Part shown: in pieces, positions 17,201 through 24,434 of the stretch
Position numbering within the stretch: position 1 is the first letter of the stretch
Layout: the number at the start of each line of letters is the position of its first letter
Assembly (NCBI GenBank): GCA_026710435.1
Contig: JAPOQZ010000091.1
Coordinates: 1 to 36,392, forward strand
Reading direction: 5' to 3'
DNA: 36,392 nt
Source: a bacterium
Lineage (GTDB): Bacteria > Actinomycetota > Acidimicrobiia > Spongiisociales > Spongiisociaceae
Made by a program: the position numbers and the translations under genes
Notes under the pieces: generated by a model
What the model saw: the letters and a program-made list of their open reading frames with translations, nothing else
The model's database searches: none
Told to the model about the DNA's origin: nothing

Positions 17201-17627
17201 ATTCAGAGCGCTCGGCGTCGAGTATCTCCACCGAGATGAACTGGTCCAGGTTCCCCCGGACCGCTCGGCCAGCGATCTGCCCGAGCCACCGAAGGGGAAG
17301 GCCGCCGAAGCCGGCCAACAGTTGGAGTTGATCGAGGCCACCAAGGAGAGCGACATCGACGCCCAGACCGCTGCAGCGGCGTTCGCCGACGCCGGACCTC
17401 CCTCCAAGATCGGCGCCACCCGGCACTCACCCACCCCAATGGGTACCGGCAACGGCGCCAAGTCGGTAACCCGGCCCTCGTTGCAGGCCACCCTCCTGGA
17501 CACCAGCCAGGTGACCGGCGGGCTGATGGGCGACGCCCCGCCATGCTCCTCGTGCGGTCACATGACCATCCGCAACGGCGCCTGCTACGTGTGCCTGACC
17601 TGCGGAGACACCACCGGCTGTAGTTGA
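14220..17627 (+). CDS. nrdJ: Vitamin B12-dependent (class II) ribonucleoside-diphosphate reductase
   Basis: 1135 residues. The enzyme makes deoxyribonucleotides using adenosylcobalamin to generate the thiyl radical, so it works with or without oxygen. The active site can be placed by comparison with Thermotoga NrdJ: Cys190 (HACFIQS) and Cys411 (CNLASINL) form the redox pair, and Cys400 (radical) and Glu402 lie in NPCSEY. The phosphate-loop region LAPTGTIGLVMDCD and the finger region are present. The C-terminal third contains a TSCPD-type domain (about 905-1015). The tail is a cysteine-rich zinc-ribbon-like element (CSSCGHMTIRNG ... CYVCLTCG) that re-reduces the active site. The start is fixed by a strong GAGGAGGG. 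This ties the cell to a B12 supply, as does the methyltransferase operon at 22.6-31.6 kb. Confidence 0.96.
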   Translation: MATTGQGLRIERRFTTEGHDPYGTMAWSRRESRITNPDGSTVFEMQNAEVPTGWSAVATDIIVSKYFRKAGVPLRRGDGARLSDGNGNPAVGTERSARDVFDRLAETWRHWGDSYGYFETAADAQTFEDELKYMLANQMAAPNSPQWFNTGLAHKYGITGTRQGFWYVDEETGEVSPSPDAYSRPAPHACFIQSVADDLVNDGGIMDLWVREARLFKMGSGTGSNFSSIRAEGEPLAGGGKSSGLMSFLKIGDRAAGAIKSGGTTRRAAKMVILDVDHPDIEEFIAWKHVEEQKARLLIKHGGFPADFNGEAYATVSGQNSNNSVRVDNRFIKAVRDDSDWRLVNRVDGEVTGTVKASDLWQQIAEAAWACADPGMQYHTTINEWHTCPEGGEIRASNPCSEYMFLDDTACNLASINLVAFLDKETGGVDVEGYLHTIRLWSVVLEISVTMAHFPSRAIAQGSYDYRTLGLGYANLGSLLMRSGIPYDSEKGRAIAGALTAILTGEAYATSARMAAVRGPFPRFAENREHMLRVIRNHRRAAYGTTDYEGVTTQVQGIDPVLCPSNLLEAARRAWDAALSLGELHGYRNAQTSCLAPTGTIGLVMDCDTTGVEPDFALVKFKKLAGGGYFKIANQSVAPALRRLGYSPSQIQEILCYVVGSSSLVGAPHINRPTLAQFGFTPGDLARIEAALPGAFELSHALNAFVMGDEAMKRLGFAEEEYSAPEFDLAKALGFSAQQISGANDFICGRQTIEGAPHLRDEHLAVFDCANRNGKYGKRFIHHTGHIKMLSATQPFISGAISKTINMPNEVTVDDVADAYMMSWRLGLKAMALYRDGSKASQPLSVSSDDGDSEESDPQVTEALEQEASLAWGRLPAGTSPTQAYANHPRPRFLLPARRAGWTQEARVGGHKVFLRTGEYEDGTLGEIFLDLAKEGATLRGILASFAIAVSKGLQYGVPLEEFVDTFIFQTFEPRGIVEGHPNIKMANSIVDYIFRALGVEYLHRDELVQVPPDRSASDLPEPPKGKAAEAGQQLELIEATKESDIDAQTAAAAFADAGPPSKIGATRHSPTPMGTGNGAKSVTRPSLQATLLDTSQVTGGLMGDAPPCSSCGHMTIRNGACYVCLTCGDTTGCS

Positions 17628-17683
17628 CGAGCTACGTTCCTGCACCGACTAATCCAACGGTGGGTCTGGATTCACGTATCCGA

Positions 17684-17723
17684 TTGACATCCGCTGCGGT
17701 TCGGATCATTCGGGCCGATCCGA
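17684..17723 (+). promoter_or_regulatory. Possible promoter and operator of the fic gene
   Basis: TTGACA (17684-17689) is a perfect -35 word, but the -10 region 16-17 bp on is poor. A perfect 7-bp inverted repeat, TCGGATC (17701-17707) and GATCCGA (17717-17723) with a 9-nt spacer, covers the expected -10/start area, 15 bp before the fic ATG. It could be an operator or a hairpin in the leader. Upstream, AATCCA (17651-17656) and TGGATT (17667-17672) form a weak hairpin after nrdJ. Confidence 0.4.
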
Positions 17724-17738
17724 GAAAGGCAAACCGGG

Positions 17739-19202
17739 ATGGTATGGGAACCGATCACGGGTCTCAAGGCTGACTGGCATCACTTGGCCAGCAGGGAACT
17801 ACAACCCCTGCAACAGGTCTGGATGGAGCAGCGCGAGTCACTGCTGGGCACCGAGACCCTGAAGGAGTTCAACGAGCGGCTGGCACGGGAGTGGGCGATC
17901 GAGACCGGGATATTGGAGGGTCTTTACACCCTCGATCGCGGTATAACCAGGCTGCTCATCGAACAAGGTATCGACGAGTCGCTCATCTCTCACGACGCGA
18001 CAGACAAACCATCTTCCCAAGTGGCGGCCCACATCCACGACCAGAAGGAAGCGGTTGACTGGCTCTTCGAGCTCGTCAAGTCATACCGCCCCTTTTCCGA
18101 GTCATTCATCAAGGAACTTCATGCCCTGATCACCCGGAGCCAAGAGACGGCAACGGGCATCGACACGCTAGGTCGCAAAGTGGAGATACCACTGCTGCAC
18201 GGCGCCTACAAGACGTGGCCCAACAATCCGACCAAGGCCGGCATCGTCCATGAGTACTGTCCCCCCGAACAGGTGACGGTCGAGATGGAACGTCTAGTGG
18301 ATTTCCATGATCGTTACCGTGCTCAGGGCGTCGCGCCGGAAGTGTTCGCGGCTTGGCTGCACCACCGGTTCACGCAGATCCATCCCTTCCAGGATGGAAA
18401 CGGCCGTGTGGCTCGGGCGCTTGCCTCCCTTGTCTTTCTTCGAGAAGGCTGGTTTCCGCTGGTAATCCATCGCGACCAGCGGCCTGACTATATCGACGCC
18501 CTTGAAGCAGCCGACCGCGGGTATCTCGACCCACTGATAGACATGTTCGCCTCTACCCAACGCAAGGCATTCGTCAACGCATTGGGGATCGCGCGTGAAG
18601 TGCTCCGGGCGGGCGAGCACCTCGATCAGATGGTGGCTGCGATAGGCGACCACTTCCGGCAGCGGGATGACGCCTTGGCCAGGAACATGACACAAGCCAA
18701 AGATCACGCCCAGGTTCTCTGGACTCGGGCAGGAGTCACATTCTCAAAGACGTCGAGTCAACTGAGCGAGGCGATCCGCGGCCCGTCGGAGCGCAAGGTG
18801 TTCGATGACTCCAGTGCACCCCGCGAAACCACCTACCGACGGCGGTGGCACCGCGCCCAGATAATCAAGGCGGCCAAGGATCTAGGCTACTTCGCAAACA
18901 TCGGCGAGTTCAGCGCCTGGCGAAGGCTAGTGCTGGAGACGGAGGCGGGACGTTCCGAAATCGTTCTGTCGTTCCACGGGATAGGACGGGAGTATCGGGG
19001 TCTAGTCGGCGTCTCGCTCTGCTTCTACCGGAAACCCGAAACCGACGAGGGTCACTCGATGATCGAAGACCAGCACACGGTCAGTAGGGAACTCTTCCAG
19101 ATCAACTACCTGGAATCCCTGGATGCCGTTGAGGCTCGGTTCGATCCGTGGCTCGACAAGTACCTACTCCAAGCACTTGATTTGTGGCGGCGCGGCGAAT
19201 AA
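17739..19202 (+). CDS. Fic-family AMP-transferase with built-in inhibitory helix
   Basis: 487 residues. The Fic core motif is complete: HPFQDGNGRVAR at 215-226, with catalytic His215, Asp219, and Asn221/Gly222/Arg223 for phosphate binding. The preceding target-binding flap is LLHGAYKTWPNNPT (152-165). An N-terminal TGILEG (Thr56-Gly61) fits the inhibitory motif (S/T)xxxE(G/N), with Glu60 expected to block ATP gamma-phosphate binding. This makes it a class II, self-inhibited Fic protein. Such enzymes AMPylate, or in some cases de-AMPylate, protein side chains. The C-terminal ~200 residues match nothing I know and may choose the target. It stands alone between nrdJ and a convergent RDD gene, with no antitoxin-like small gene beside it. 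Confidence 0.9.
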   Translation: MVWEPITGLKADWHHLASRELQPLQQVWMEQRESLLGTETLKEFNERLAREWAIETGILEGLYTLDRGITRLLIEQGIDESLISHDATDKPSSQVAAHIHDQKEAVDWLFELVKSYRPFSESFIKELHALITRSQETATGIDTLGRKVEIPLLHGAYKTWPNNPTKAGIVHEYCPPEQVTVEMERLVDFHDRYRAQGVAPEVFAAWLHHRFTQIHPFQDGNGRVARALASLVFLREGWFPLVIHRDQRPDYIDALEAADRGYLDPLIDMFASTQRKAFVNALGIAREVLRAGEHLDQMVAAIGDHFRQRDDALARNMTQAKDHAQVLWTRAGVTFSKTSSQLSEAIRGPSERKVFDDSSAPRETTYRRRWHRAQIIKAAKDLGYFANIGEFSAWRRLVLETEAGRSEIVLSFHGIGREYRGLVGVSLCFYRKPETDEGHSMIEDQHTVSRELFQINYLESLDAVEARFDPWLDKYLLQALDLWRRGE

Positions 19203-19251
19203 CGGATTGATCCTCGATCGGCCAGAAGCTGCGAGAACAGAGTCCGGGTTT

Positions 19252-19788
19252 CTAAGCCCTGACCACAACAGTCGCTACGGCTTTGTCGTGCCAGCCTTGG
19301 CGCCGTTCGTCCCATGTAGGGGAAAGGTAGACCAGCAGGATGGCGATCCAACCGACGGCGGGAATCTGGCTGGGAAGCGTCAGCACCAGCCACCGGACGA
19401 TCGACTTCCCCCAACCGGGAAGGCCGCCGTCGTCAGCACGTATCACTCGGACCCCGGTGAGCATCTTGCCAACGGTCTGTCCCCGCACCGCGATCATCGT
19501 CGTCTCGTAGAGGAGGGTCACCAGAAGGAAGAGCAGTGCAATGCCGAACAAGAGCGCGATGAAGCCGAGGACTGCAGCATGGTCCCCCGACAACGCAGTC
19601 AGCACGAGCCCACCGATCCCGATCGCGAACAGGATGCCCATACCGAAACCGACCAGTATCACATCCAGGATCCGTGCTCCGAGACGACTCCCGAGACCAG
19701 CCAGTTCACGTTGCTCTCCCGTACCCAGAGTCACCCATCCGGTCATTGCCATCGGGGCGCCGGCAGGCCCGGGGTGTCCAGATTGCAT
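19252..19788 (-). CDS. RDD-family membrane protein
   Basis: 178 residues. The RDD domain is clear: SRLGARILDVILVG (Arg and Asp near the start of the first helix), two to three further hydrophobic segments, and GQTVGKMLTGVRVI on the cytosolic side. The end QGWHDKAVATVVV is also typical. RDD proteins are small polytopic membrane proteins, and a few have been linked to Na+/H+ transport. This one has no further clue. The ATG at 19786-19788 is preceded by AAGGAC. It converges on the fic gene with a 49-bp gap, where I see no strong hairpin. Confidence 0.88.
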   Translation of the reverse strand: MQSGHPGPAGAPMAMTGWVTLGTGEQRELAGLGSRLGARILDVILVGFGMGILFAIGIGGLVLTALSGDHAAVLGFIALLFGIALLFLLVTLLYETTMIAVRGQTVGKMLTGVRVIRADDGGLPGWGKSIVRWLVLTLPSQIPAVGWIAILLVYLSPTWDERRQGWHDKAVATVVVRA

Positions 19789-19864
19789 GAGCTAGTCCTT
19801 CCCTGGAGATCGGACGCAGGTTACACCCGGGCGATCCCAAATGGGAGTGCCCTTCGAAGGCCGC

Positions 19865-20755
19865 TTACGCTACGAACAACTGCACCAGCGCGCCGCCGCC
19901 CATGGCCACCACGAACACGTAGCCACCGAAGACCGCCAGGATCCGCCTGGTAGTGAGGCGGGACAGGATCACGAACTCGGGGATGTTGGCGCCGGCCCCG
20001 GCAATCGTAAGCGCCGCCACCGCCCCGATCCCGATCCCGGAGGACCGGAGCGCATCTGCGATCGGGATGAAGATCTCGGTGTTGATGTAGAAGAGGGTTC
20101 CGACCGCGGCAGCGGCCGGAATGGCCGCGTCACCTGACAGGCCCGGCACGCGGGCCACGGTCTCGGCGGGAAGGAAAGAGGTGATGGCCATGCCGATTCC
20201 CACACCTACCACCAGGAGCGGCAGCATGGTTCGCAGCAACGCCCGTGACGAGCGCAACGCTGGACGCCACTCCCGGCGGATTCCCCGCCAGGGCGCCGAC
20301 ATGATCCCGGAGTCCGGGCCTCCACTGGTCCCCATTGTTCCGAGGGGCTTCATGAAGCGTTCCAAGTCGGCCTTCTCGGCCAGCATGGCCAGCGCCAGCG
20401 CGGCAACGAACGCTACGCCCAGGTAGATCGCTGCGGCCGGGAATCCCACGATGATGGCCAGAGCACCGAACAGGACAGGATCGAGCACGGGCGCCGCCAC
20501 TATGAACGCCACGTACCCGGCCGGGGACACCCCGGCCTGTCGGAACGACACCAGCACCGGAATCGCGGAGTAGGTGCAGAAGGGAGTGATGAAGCCGATG
20601 GCAATCCCGCGCAGAGCAGCCCGGAGTGGCGAGGAACCCATGAGGGTCCGCAGACGATCATCCCCGAGTCGGCGCCGCAACAGGGTCAGGGCAAACGAGA
20701 CGCCCACAAACAGCACCAGGAGTTCGAGGAACAGCCAGGCGGCGTCACGGATCAC
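19865..20755 (-). CDS. ArsP-type (DUF318) permease
   Basis: 296 residues with about eight membrane helices in two repeated halves. The diagnostic motif TPFCTYSAIPVLVSFRQAGV (about 56-75) includes the Cys found in the SO_0444/ArsP_1 permease family. The second-half counterpart lies near LFYINTEIFIPIADAL. A charged cytosolic loop joins the halves (about 128-170). Family members export trivalent organoarsenicals or handle other metal(loid)s; the substrate here is unknown and no ArsR or arsenic genes adjoin. The GTG start (20753-20755) has a fine GGAGGTGG ribosome site. It lies 84 bp downstream of the PEBP gene and could share its transcript. Confidence 0.85.
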   Translation of the reverse strand: MIRDAAWLFLELLVLFVGVSFALTLLRRRLGDDRLRTLMGSSPLRAALRGIAIGFITPFCTYSAIPVLVSFRQAGVSPAGYVAFIVAAPVLDPVLFGALAIIVGFPAAAIYLGVAFVAALALAMLAEKADLERFMKPLGTMGTSGGPDSGIMSAPWRGIRREWRPALRSSRALLRTMLPLLVVGVGIGMAITSFLPAETVARVPGLSGDAAIPAAAAVGTLFYINTEIFIPIADALRSSGIGIGAVAALTIAGAGANIPEFVILSRLTTRRILAVFGGYVFVVAMGGGALVQLFVA

Positions 20756-20839
20756 GATTCACCACCTCCGAACCTCGCCGGCATCCCTACAACCCCGCGG
20801 CGAACATGCGCCGCATGAGGGCCGAGGAGCGGGCTACGG

Positions 20840-21337
20840 CTAGCGCCGCTTGTACAACCCCATGAGCGTTGCTTTCTCAAGGGTGTTGAAATGGAGCATG
20901 AACCCGACCACCGCAGGCATCGTATCGGCATCCACGGGCAGGGCATCGACCCCCACGGCATGAACGGTGAACAGGTAGCGATGCGGATGGTCACCCTCCG
21001 GAGGGCATGGCCCGCCGTATCCCGGCTGGCCGAAATCGGTGCGGGTCTGGAGAGCACCCCCCGGGATACCGGATCCATCGCCGGCCCCGGCGGCCAACTC
21101 ACTGGTTCCGGCGGGAATGTTCACCACCACCCAGTGCCAGAAGCCCGAACCGGTGGGGGCGTCGGGGTCGTAGCACGTTACGGCATAGCTCCTTGTCCCC
21201 TCGGGAGCTCCGGACCAGGCAAGCTGGGGCGACCGGTTGCCCCCTGCACAACCGAATCCGTACTCCTCGGCGAGGATATGGTCGGCGCCCAAGTAGTCGC
21301 CGTCTTCGAAGTCGCTCGAGTGCAGGGTCAACGCCAT
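20840..21337 (-). CDS. YbhB/YbcL-family (PEBP-like) protein
   Basis: 165 residues, cytosolic, normal length for bacterial phosphatidylethanolamine-binding-protein homologues. Conserved ligand-pocket segments are present: NRSPQLAWSGAPEGTRSYAV, the DPDAPTGSGFWHWVVVNIP motif, and the YGGPCPPEGDHPHRYLFTVHAV loop. The biochemical role of bacterial members is unsettled. The start ATG (21335-21337) has an AAGGAGAG ribosome site. It is divergent from the hypothetical gene at 21407 with 69 bp between. Confidence 0.93.
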   Translation of the reverse strand: MALTLHSSDFEDGDYLGADHILAEEYGFGCAGGNRSPQLAWSGAPEGTRSYAVTCYDPDAPTGSGFWHWVVVNIPAGTSELAAGAGDGSGIPGGALQTRTDFGQPGYGGPCPPEGDHPHRYLFTVHAVGVDALPVDADTMPAVVGFMLHFNTLEKATLMGLYKRR

Positions 21338-21406
21338 CGTCTCTCCTTAGTAGGCCGCGTTTGAGACTACACCACAAACCGGGCATTCCGAGTACCCTCT
21401 TGGCGG

Positions 21407-22165
21407 ATGTCGTCTCCGGGCCAAGTTCCGATGGAAGCGTTCGAAGAAGCGCTTGCCAACCTCGAGTTCGCCCGCGCTCGGGAGCTAACCGATCGTGAAG
21501 AGGGGTCTCGTAAGGACCGGATGCGGGAACGCGTCAGGGCCGCAAGGATAGAGGCCACCGACCGCGCAGAGAAGCTCGCGGCCCGGATCCAGTTCCTGGC
21601 CCGAGCCGACCACTATGAGGGGCTCCTCGCTCTGGCCGCCGACCCAGCCACCGACCAACTCCTCGTCCTGCTGTCAACCGAGTTGCGCCGCGGCGCTCGG
21701 CTCCACCTCGACGGCGCGATCCGCAGGCAAGCCCGCTTCCGTAGCGCTGCACGGAGGCACATGAAGGCCGCGGCCGAGGCACTCGTCCTGTTCGACACCG
21801 CAAGGGCTGCCGGCGAACTGGACAAGGTCGAGGCCCGGTGGCTCGCCGGGAAGCAGCGCGAAGAACTGGCAGAACTCAGGGTCCAGACCGAGCAGGCGGA
21901 CGCAGAACGGATCGATTTCGAGAACCGAACCGCGGCTGTCCTGCGTGAGGAGTCAGCCGAGCCGCCCGGCGCGTCCCATACGACCAGGGACGCACGACGC
22001 CAAGCCGGCCCGCGGCGCGAGCGGAATCCAGAGTCTGCAGCCGCTATTCCCTCCGCTCCGGATGACTCCTCGCAGAGGCCGCGGATGCACCGGGGGGGCT
22101 GCTTGGGGTCGGGGGTTGCCGTCCTGTTAATCCTGGCCCTAGCCGTGCTCGCCCTCACTCATTGA
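21407..22165 (+). CDS. Hypothetical coiled-coil protein with C-terminal membrane anchor
   Basis: 252 residues, family not recognised. Residues 1-175 are highly charged and helical (MEAFEEALANLEFARARELTDREEGSRKD and similar), probably a coiled coil or helical bundle. A disordered Pro/Arg/Ser-rich linker follows (about 180-230), then one hydrophobic helix at the extreme C-terminus (SGVAVLLILALAVLAL). The topology is that of a tail-anchored protein with its helical body in the cytosol. The opposite strand is also open over much of the region, but that product is arginine/serine-rich shadow. The coding call rests on the sensible domain layout and the divergent spacing to the PEBP gene. No good ribosome site is seen before the ATG. 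Confidence 0.6.
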   Translation: MSSPGQVPMEAFEEALANLEFARARELTDREEGSRKDRMRERVRAARIEATDRAEKLAARIQFLARADHYEGLLALAADPATDQLLVLLSTELRRGARLHLDGAIRRQARFRSAARRHMKAAAEALVLFDTARAAGELDKVEARWLAGKQREELAELRVQTEQADAERIDFENRTAAVLREESAEPPGASHTTRDARRQAGPRRERNPESAAAIPSAPDDSSQRPRMHRGGCLGSGVAVLLILALAVLALTH

Positions 22166-22214
22166 CAGCTATGCCTTCCGGCGATCATGTCCCACACTCC
22201 GTTCGCCCAAGGAC

Positions 22215-22240
22215 AACCCCCGCATGAAGGGTCGGGGCTA
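22215..22240. repeat. Hairpin repeat, copy 2 (likely bidirectional terminator)
   Basis: AACCCCCGCATGAA (22215-22228) and TCGGGG (22232-22237) recur with the same spacing as at 155-177; the 3-nt loop part is GGG here and AAA there. The TAG of the leftward small gene (22238-22240) abuts the stem. The junction is convergent, as at copy 1. Just beyond, CCGATCACGA is also shared between the two sites. Confidence 0.6.
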
Positions 22241-22489
22241 GGCGAGCCCGATCACGAGCCCAGCGGCGCCGAGCACCAGAACCGTCATCCAACCGATGAC
22301 CCATTTGGTCTGGTCATTGAGACGCTTCTCGAGGCAGGCTCGCAACTCCGCATTCCTCGCATCGATCCGGTCCTCCAGCGAAGACCGAAACTCAGCCAAC
22401 TTCCTGTCGATCCGGTCCTCCAGCAAAGACCGAAACTCAGCGAGCGTGGTGTCGAGATGTCCTTCGGTGACCGGCGCTCCGGGGTCCAT
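22238..22489 (-). CDS. Small coiled-coil membrane protein with tandem 15-residue repeats
   Basis: 83 residues from the ATG at 22487-22489, with GGAAG seven bases upstream; a TTG two codons earlier is possible. The N-terminal half holds three 15-residue units: LAEFRSLLEDRIDRK, LAEFRSSLEDRIDAR and the diverged NAELRACLEKRLNDQ. These predict a parallel coiled coil with Leu/Ile heptad positions. One membrane helix follows (WVIGWMTVLVLGAAGLVIGLA) and ends the protein. Similar short coiled-coil/tail-anchor proteins are common in genomes and mostly of unknown role; some resemble DUF1640-like or phage-derived proteins. It is flanked by its own probable promoter and by a hairpin terminator, so it looks like an independent unit. 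Confidence 0.65.
   Translation of the reverse strand: MDPGAPVTEGHLDTTLAEFRSLLEDRIDRKLAEFRSSLEDRIDARNAELRACLEKRLNDQTKWVIGWMTVLVLGAAGLVIGLA
22362..22451. repeat. Two tandem 45-bp repeats inside the small coiled-coil gene
   Basis: Unit 1 is 22362-22406 and unit 2 is 22407-22451. Both begin TCGATCCGGTCCTCCAGC and share AAGACCGAAACTCAGC, with only one change over the first 35 bases. A more diverged third unit lies at about 22321-22361. The near identity at DNA level suggests recent duplication, and copy number may vary between strains. Confidence 0.85.
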
Positions 22490-22517
22490 GTTCAAGCTTC
22501 CTCATCGGTTAGTTTCC

Positions 22518-22546
22518 ACCATAGTGGTATCACCATGTCTTAGCAA
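22518..22546 (-). promoter_or_regulatory. Probable promoter of the small coiled-coil gene
   Basis: On the - strand, TTGCTA (22541-22546) and TATGGT (22518-22523) are separated by 17 bp, in the least GC-rich stretch nearby. Transcription would start near 22511, leaving a leader of about 20 nt before the ATG at 22489. The assignment is by consensus only. Confidence 0.4.
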
Positions 22547-22609
22547 TCGTAAGCATTGGTTTAGATTGTCACGTTCTAGGAGGGTGCTGAGCAATCCGCC
22601 AGCTGCCGG

Positions 22610-24415
22610 TCAGGCGCTGACGAGGAGCTTGGCGGATCGCCAACCCCGGACAGAGTTCATCACGGCTATCTCATCGGTCTGGATCAGGTCGGCAACCGCC
22701 AGCCGCTGCTCGCGCAGGACACCCGAGTCGACGAGTTCTTCACGGAAGGTGCCGGGAAGGCATCCGGCATCGACGGGAGGGGTCAGCCATTCGTCGCCGA
22801 TCCGTACCGCTAGGTTGGCGATCGTAGTCTCGACCACCTCCCCGAGATCGTTGACCAGCACCACGTCATCGGCCTCCGGATGGCGGGCAGCGGCCTCCTG
22901 GTACACCCGGCGCCGAGTCGTCTTGTGGTAGCGGAGTACGTCCGACCGATCGACCGGCTCCGAATCGACCGCGAGCCCTACGACCGGGTTACCCGCCGCC
23001 AGGGGGAAGGATTCGACTGATGGGGGTCCCGTTTCCGGTACCAGGAGACGCACCCGCAGCGGGCGCCCTCCGCCCAATCCGCGCAGGAGCCGGCCAATCT
23101 CCTCCTCTGGTACGGGAACACCGAGGTAACGCGCCGATGACCGGAGCCGGTCGAGATGGCGCTCGAGTAACCAGATCCCCGATCCCGGTTCCCAGCGCAT
23201 CGTCTCGAGCAGGGTCACCGGCTCCCTCCGCGCGTTCAACACACGGGCCTTGACCATCGCCTCCCGGTACTCGTCGGCGGCTCTCGACTCGTGGACCACT
23301 CCCCCGCCCACCCCATACTCGGCCGAACGGTCCCCCTCGTCGATCACCAGAGTCCGGATGGCCACCGAGAACTCCGCTCGGGGCTTTCCCGACCCCGGTG
23401 GAGCGAGCAGACCGATGGCCCCGCAGTAGACCCCGCGGGGGGACGTCTCGAGCGAGGCGATTATCTCCATGGTCCGTGCCTTGGGGGCTCCTGTCACCGA
23501 TCCGCAGGGGAACGTAGCGGCGAAGATGTCGAACAGTCGCATACCCGGCCTGGTCTCGGCCAGCACCGTCGACGTCATCTGCCACACTGTCTCGAAGCGC
23601 TCGATGTCGAAGAGCCGCTCGACCTCGACGCTCCCGAACCTGGCCACCCTACCGAGATCGTTGCGAACAAGATCCACGATCATCACGTTCTCCGCCCGGT
23701 CCTTGGTGGAGGCCTCCAGTTGCTCCCGCCGGCGCCGGTCCTCCCTCTCCCATCGTCCCCGAGCGATCGTCCCTTTCATGGGCCGGGTCTCGATCCGGCG
23801 CCCGTCCCACCGGAAGAACAGTTCCGGCGAGGCTGAGACCACGGTGTGGTTGCCGGTCGTCAGCCGGGCGTGGTAACCCCCCCGCTGGGCCTTCGACAGG
23901 TCGGCATAGAGCGATCCGGGGTCACCCTCGACCGGTCCCCGGAGCCGTAGGGTGTAGTTGGTCTGGTAGGTCTCGCCGGCGGTTATCAACTGGTGGATCT
24001 TCGCCACCTGGCGCCGGTACTCCGGCTCGGAGACCTCGGGCCTCAGGGGAACCCGGCAGTACGCCCCTCCCTCCCCGAGCGGTCTCGCTGCCGCCCTCCG
24101 GAAGGCTGCGAACCAGACCAGTGGCAGGCCAGGACGAGCCTTCCTGACCTTCAACGCATCGTCGAAAGCGGGTGCCGCCTCGTAGGTCACGAAACCCGCC
24201 ACCCATCCACCGGACCTTGCCTCCGACTCTGCTTCCTCGATAACACTCCGGACGTCTTCCGGCTTCGAGGCGGCCAGCACACGGTACGGATCCTGGAGTT
24301 CGAGCGGGACGGGATCGTCTCGCATGTCGTCGAACCGGGCAGAGACAGCAGAATCAGGCGAGTTCCGCACGACGGCCGGGTCCTTCACGGTCGGACGCTC
24401 TGGCCCGTTGGACAT
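22610..24415 (-). CDS. pabBC: Bifunctional aminodeoxychorismate synthase component I / aminodeoxychorismate lyase (PabB-PabC fusion)
   Basis: 601 residues. The N-terminal ~370 form the chorismate-binding domain. It has the PabB-type nucleophile motif PMKGTIARG (Lys214), and SVTGAPKARTMEII plus GVGGGVVHESRAADEY of the chorismate site. From ~385 comes a fold-type IV PLP enzyme (LLETMRWEPGSGIWLLERHLDRL) with PLP-binding Lys498 in YHKTTRRR and the end motif AVMNSVRGW of PabC. Together they turn chorismate and ammonia into p-aminobenzoate for folate. The glutaminase subunit PabA is not in the window. The Lys motif argues against anthranilate synthase TrpE. It is the last gene of the methyl-transfer operon, 19 nt after the metF-like stop, so folate supply seems tied to one-carbon flux. 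Confidence 0.93.
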   Translation of the reverse strand: MSNGPERPTVKDPAVVRNSPDSAVSARFDDMRDDPVPLELQDPYRVLAASKPEDVRSVIEEAESEARSGGWVAGFVTYEAAPAFDDALKVRKARPGLPLVWFAAFRRAAARPLGEGGAYCRVPLRPEVSEPEYRRQVAKIHQLITAGETYQTNYTLRLRGPVEGDPGSLYADLSKAQRGGYHARLTTGNHTVVSASPELFFRWDGRRIETRPMKGTIARGRWEREDRRRREQLEASTKDRAENVMIVDLVRNDLGRVARFGSVEVERLFDIERFETVWQMTSTVLAETRPGMRLFDIFAATFPCGSVTGAPKARTMEIIASLETSPRGVYCGAIGLLAPPGSGKPRAEFSVAIRTLVIDEGDRSAEYGVGGGVVHESRAADEYREAMVKARVLNARREPVTLLETMRWEPGSGIWLLERHLDRLRSSARYLGVPVPEEEIGRLLRGLGGGRPLRVRLLVPETGPPSVESFPLAAGNPVVGLAVDSEPVDRSDVLRYHKTTRRRVYQEAAARHPEADDVVLVNDLGEVVETTIANLAVRIGDEWLTPPVDAGCLPGTFREELVDSGVLREQRLAVADLIQTDEIAVMNSVRGWRSAKLLVSA

Positions 24416-24434
24416 GGAATATGTCCGGGTACCC

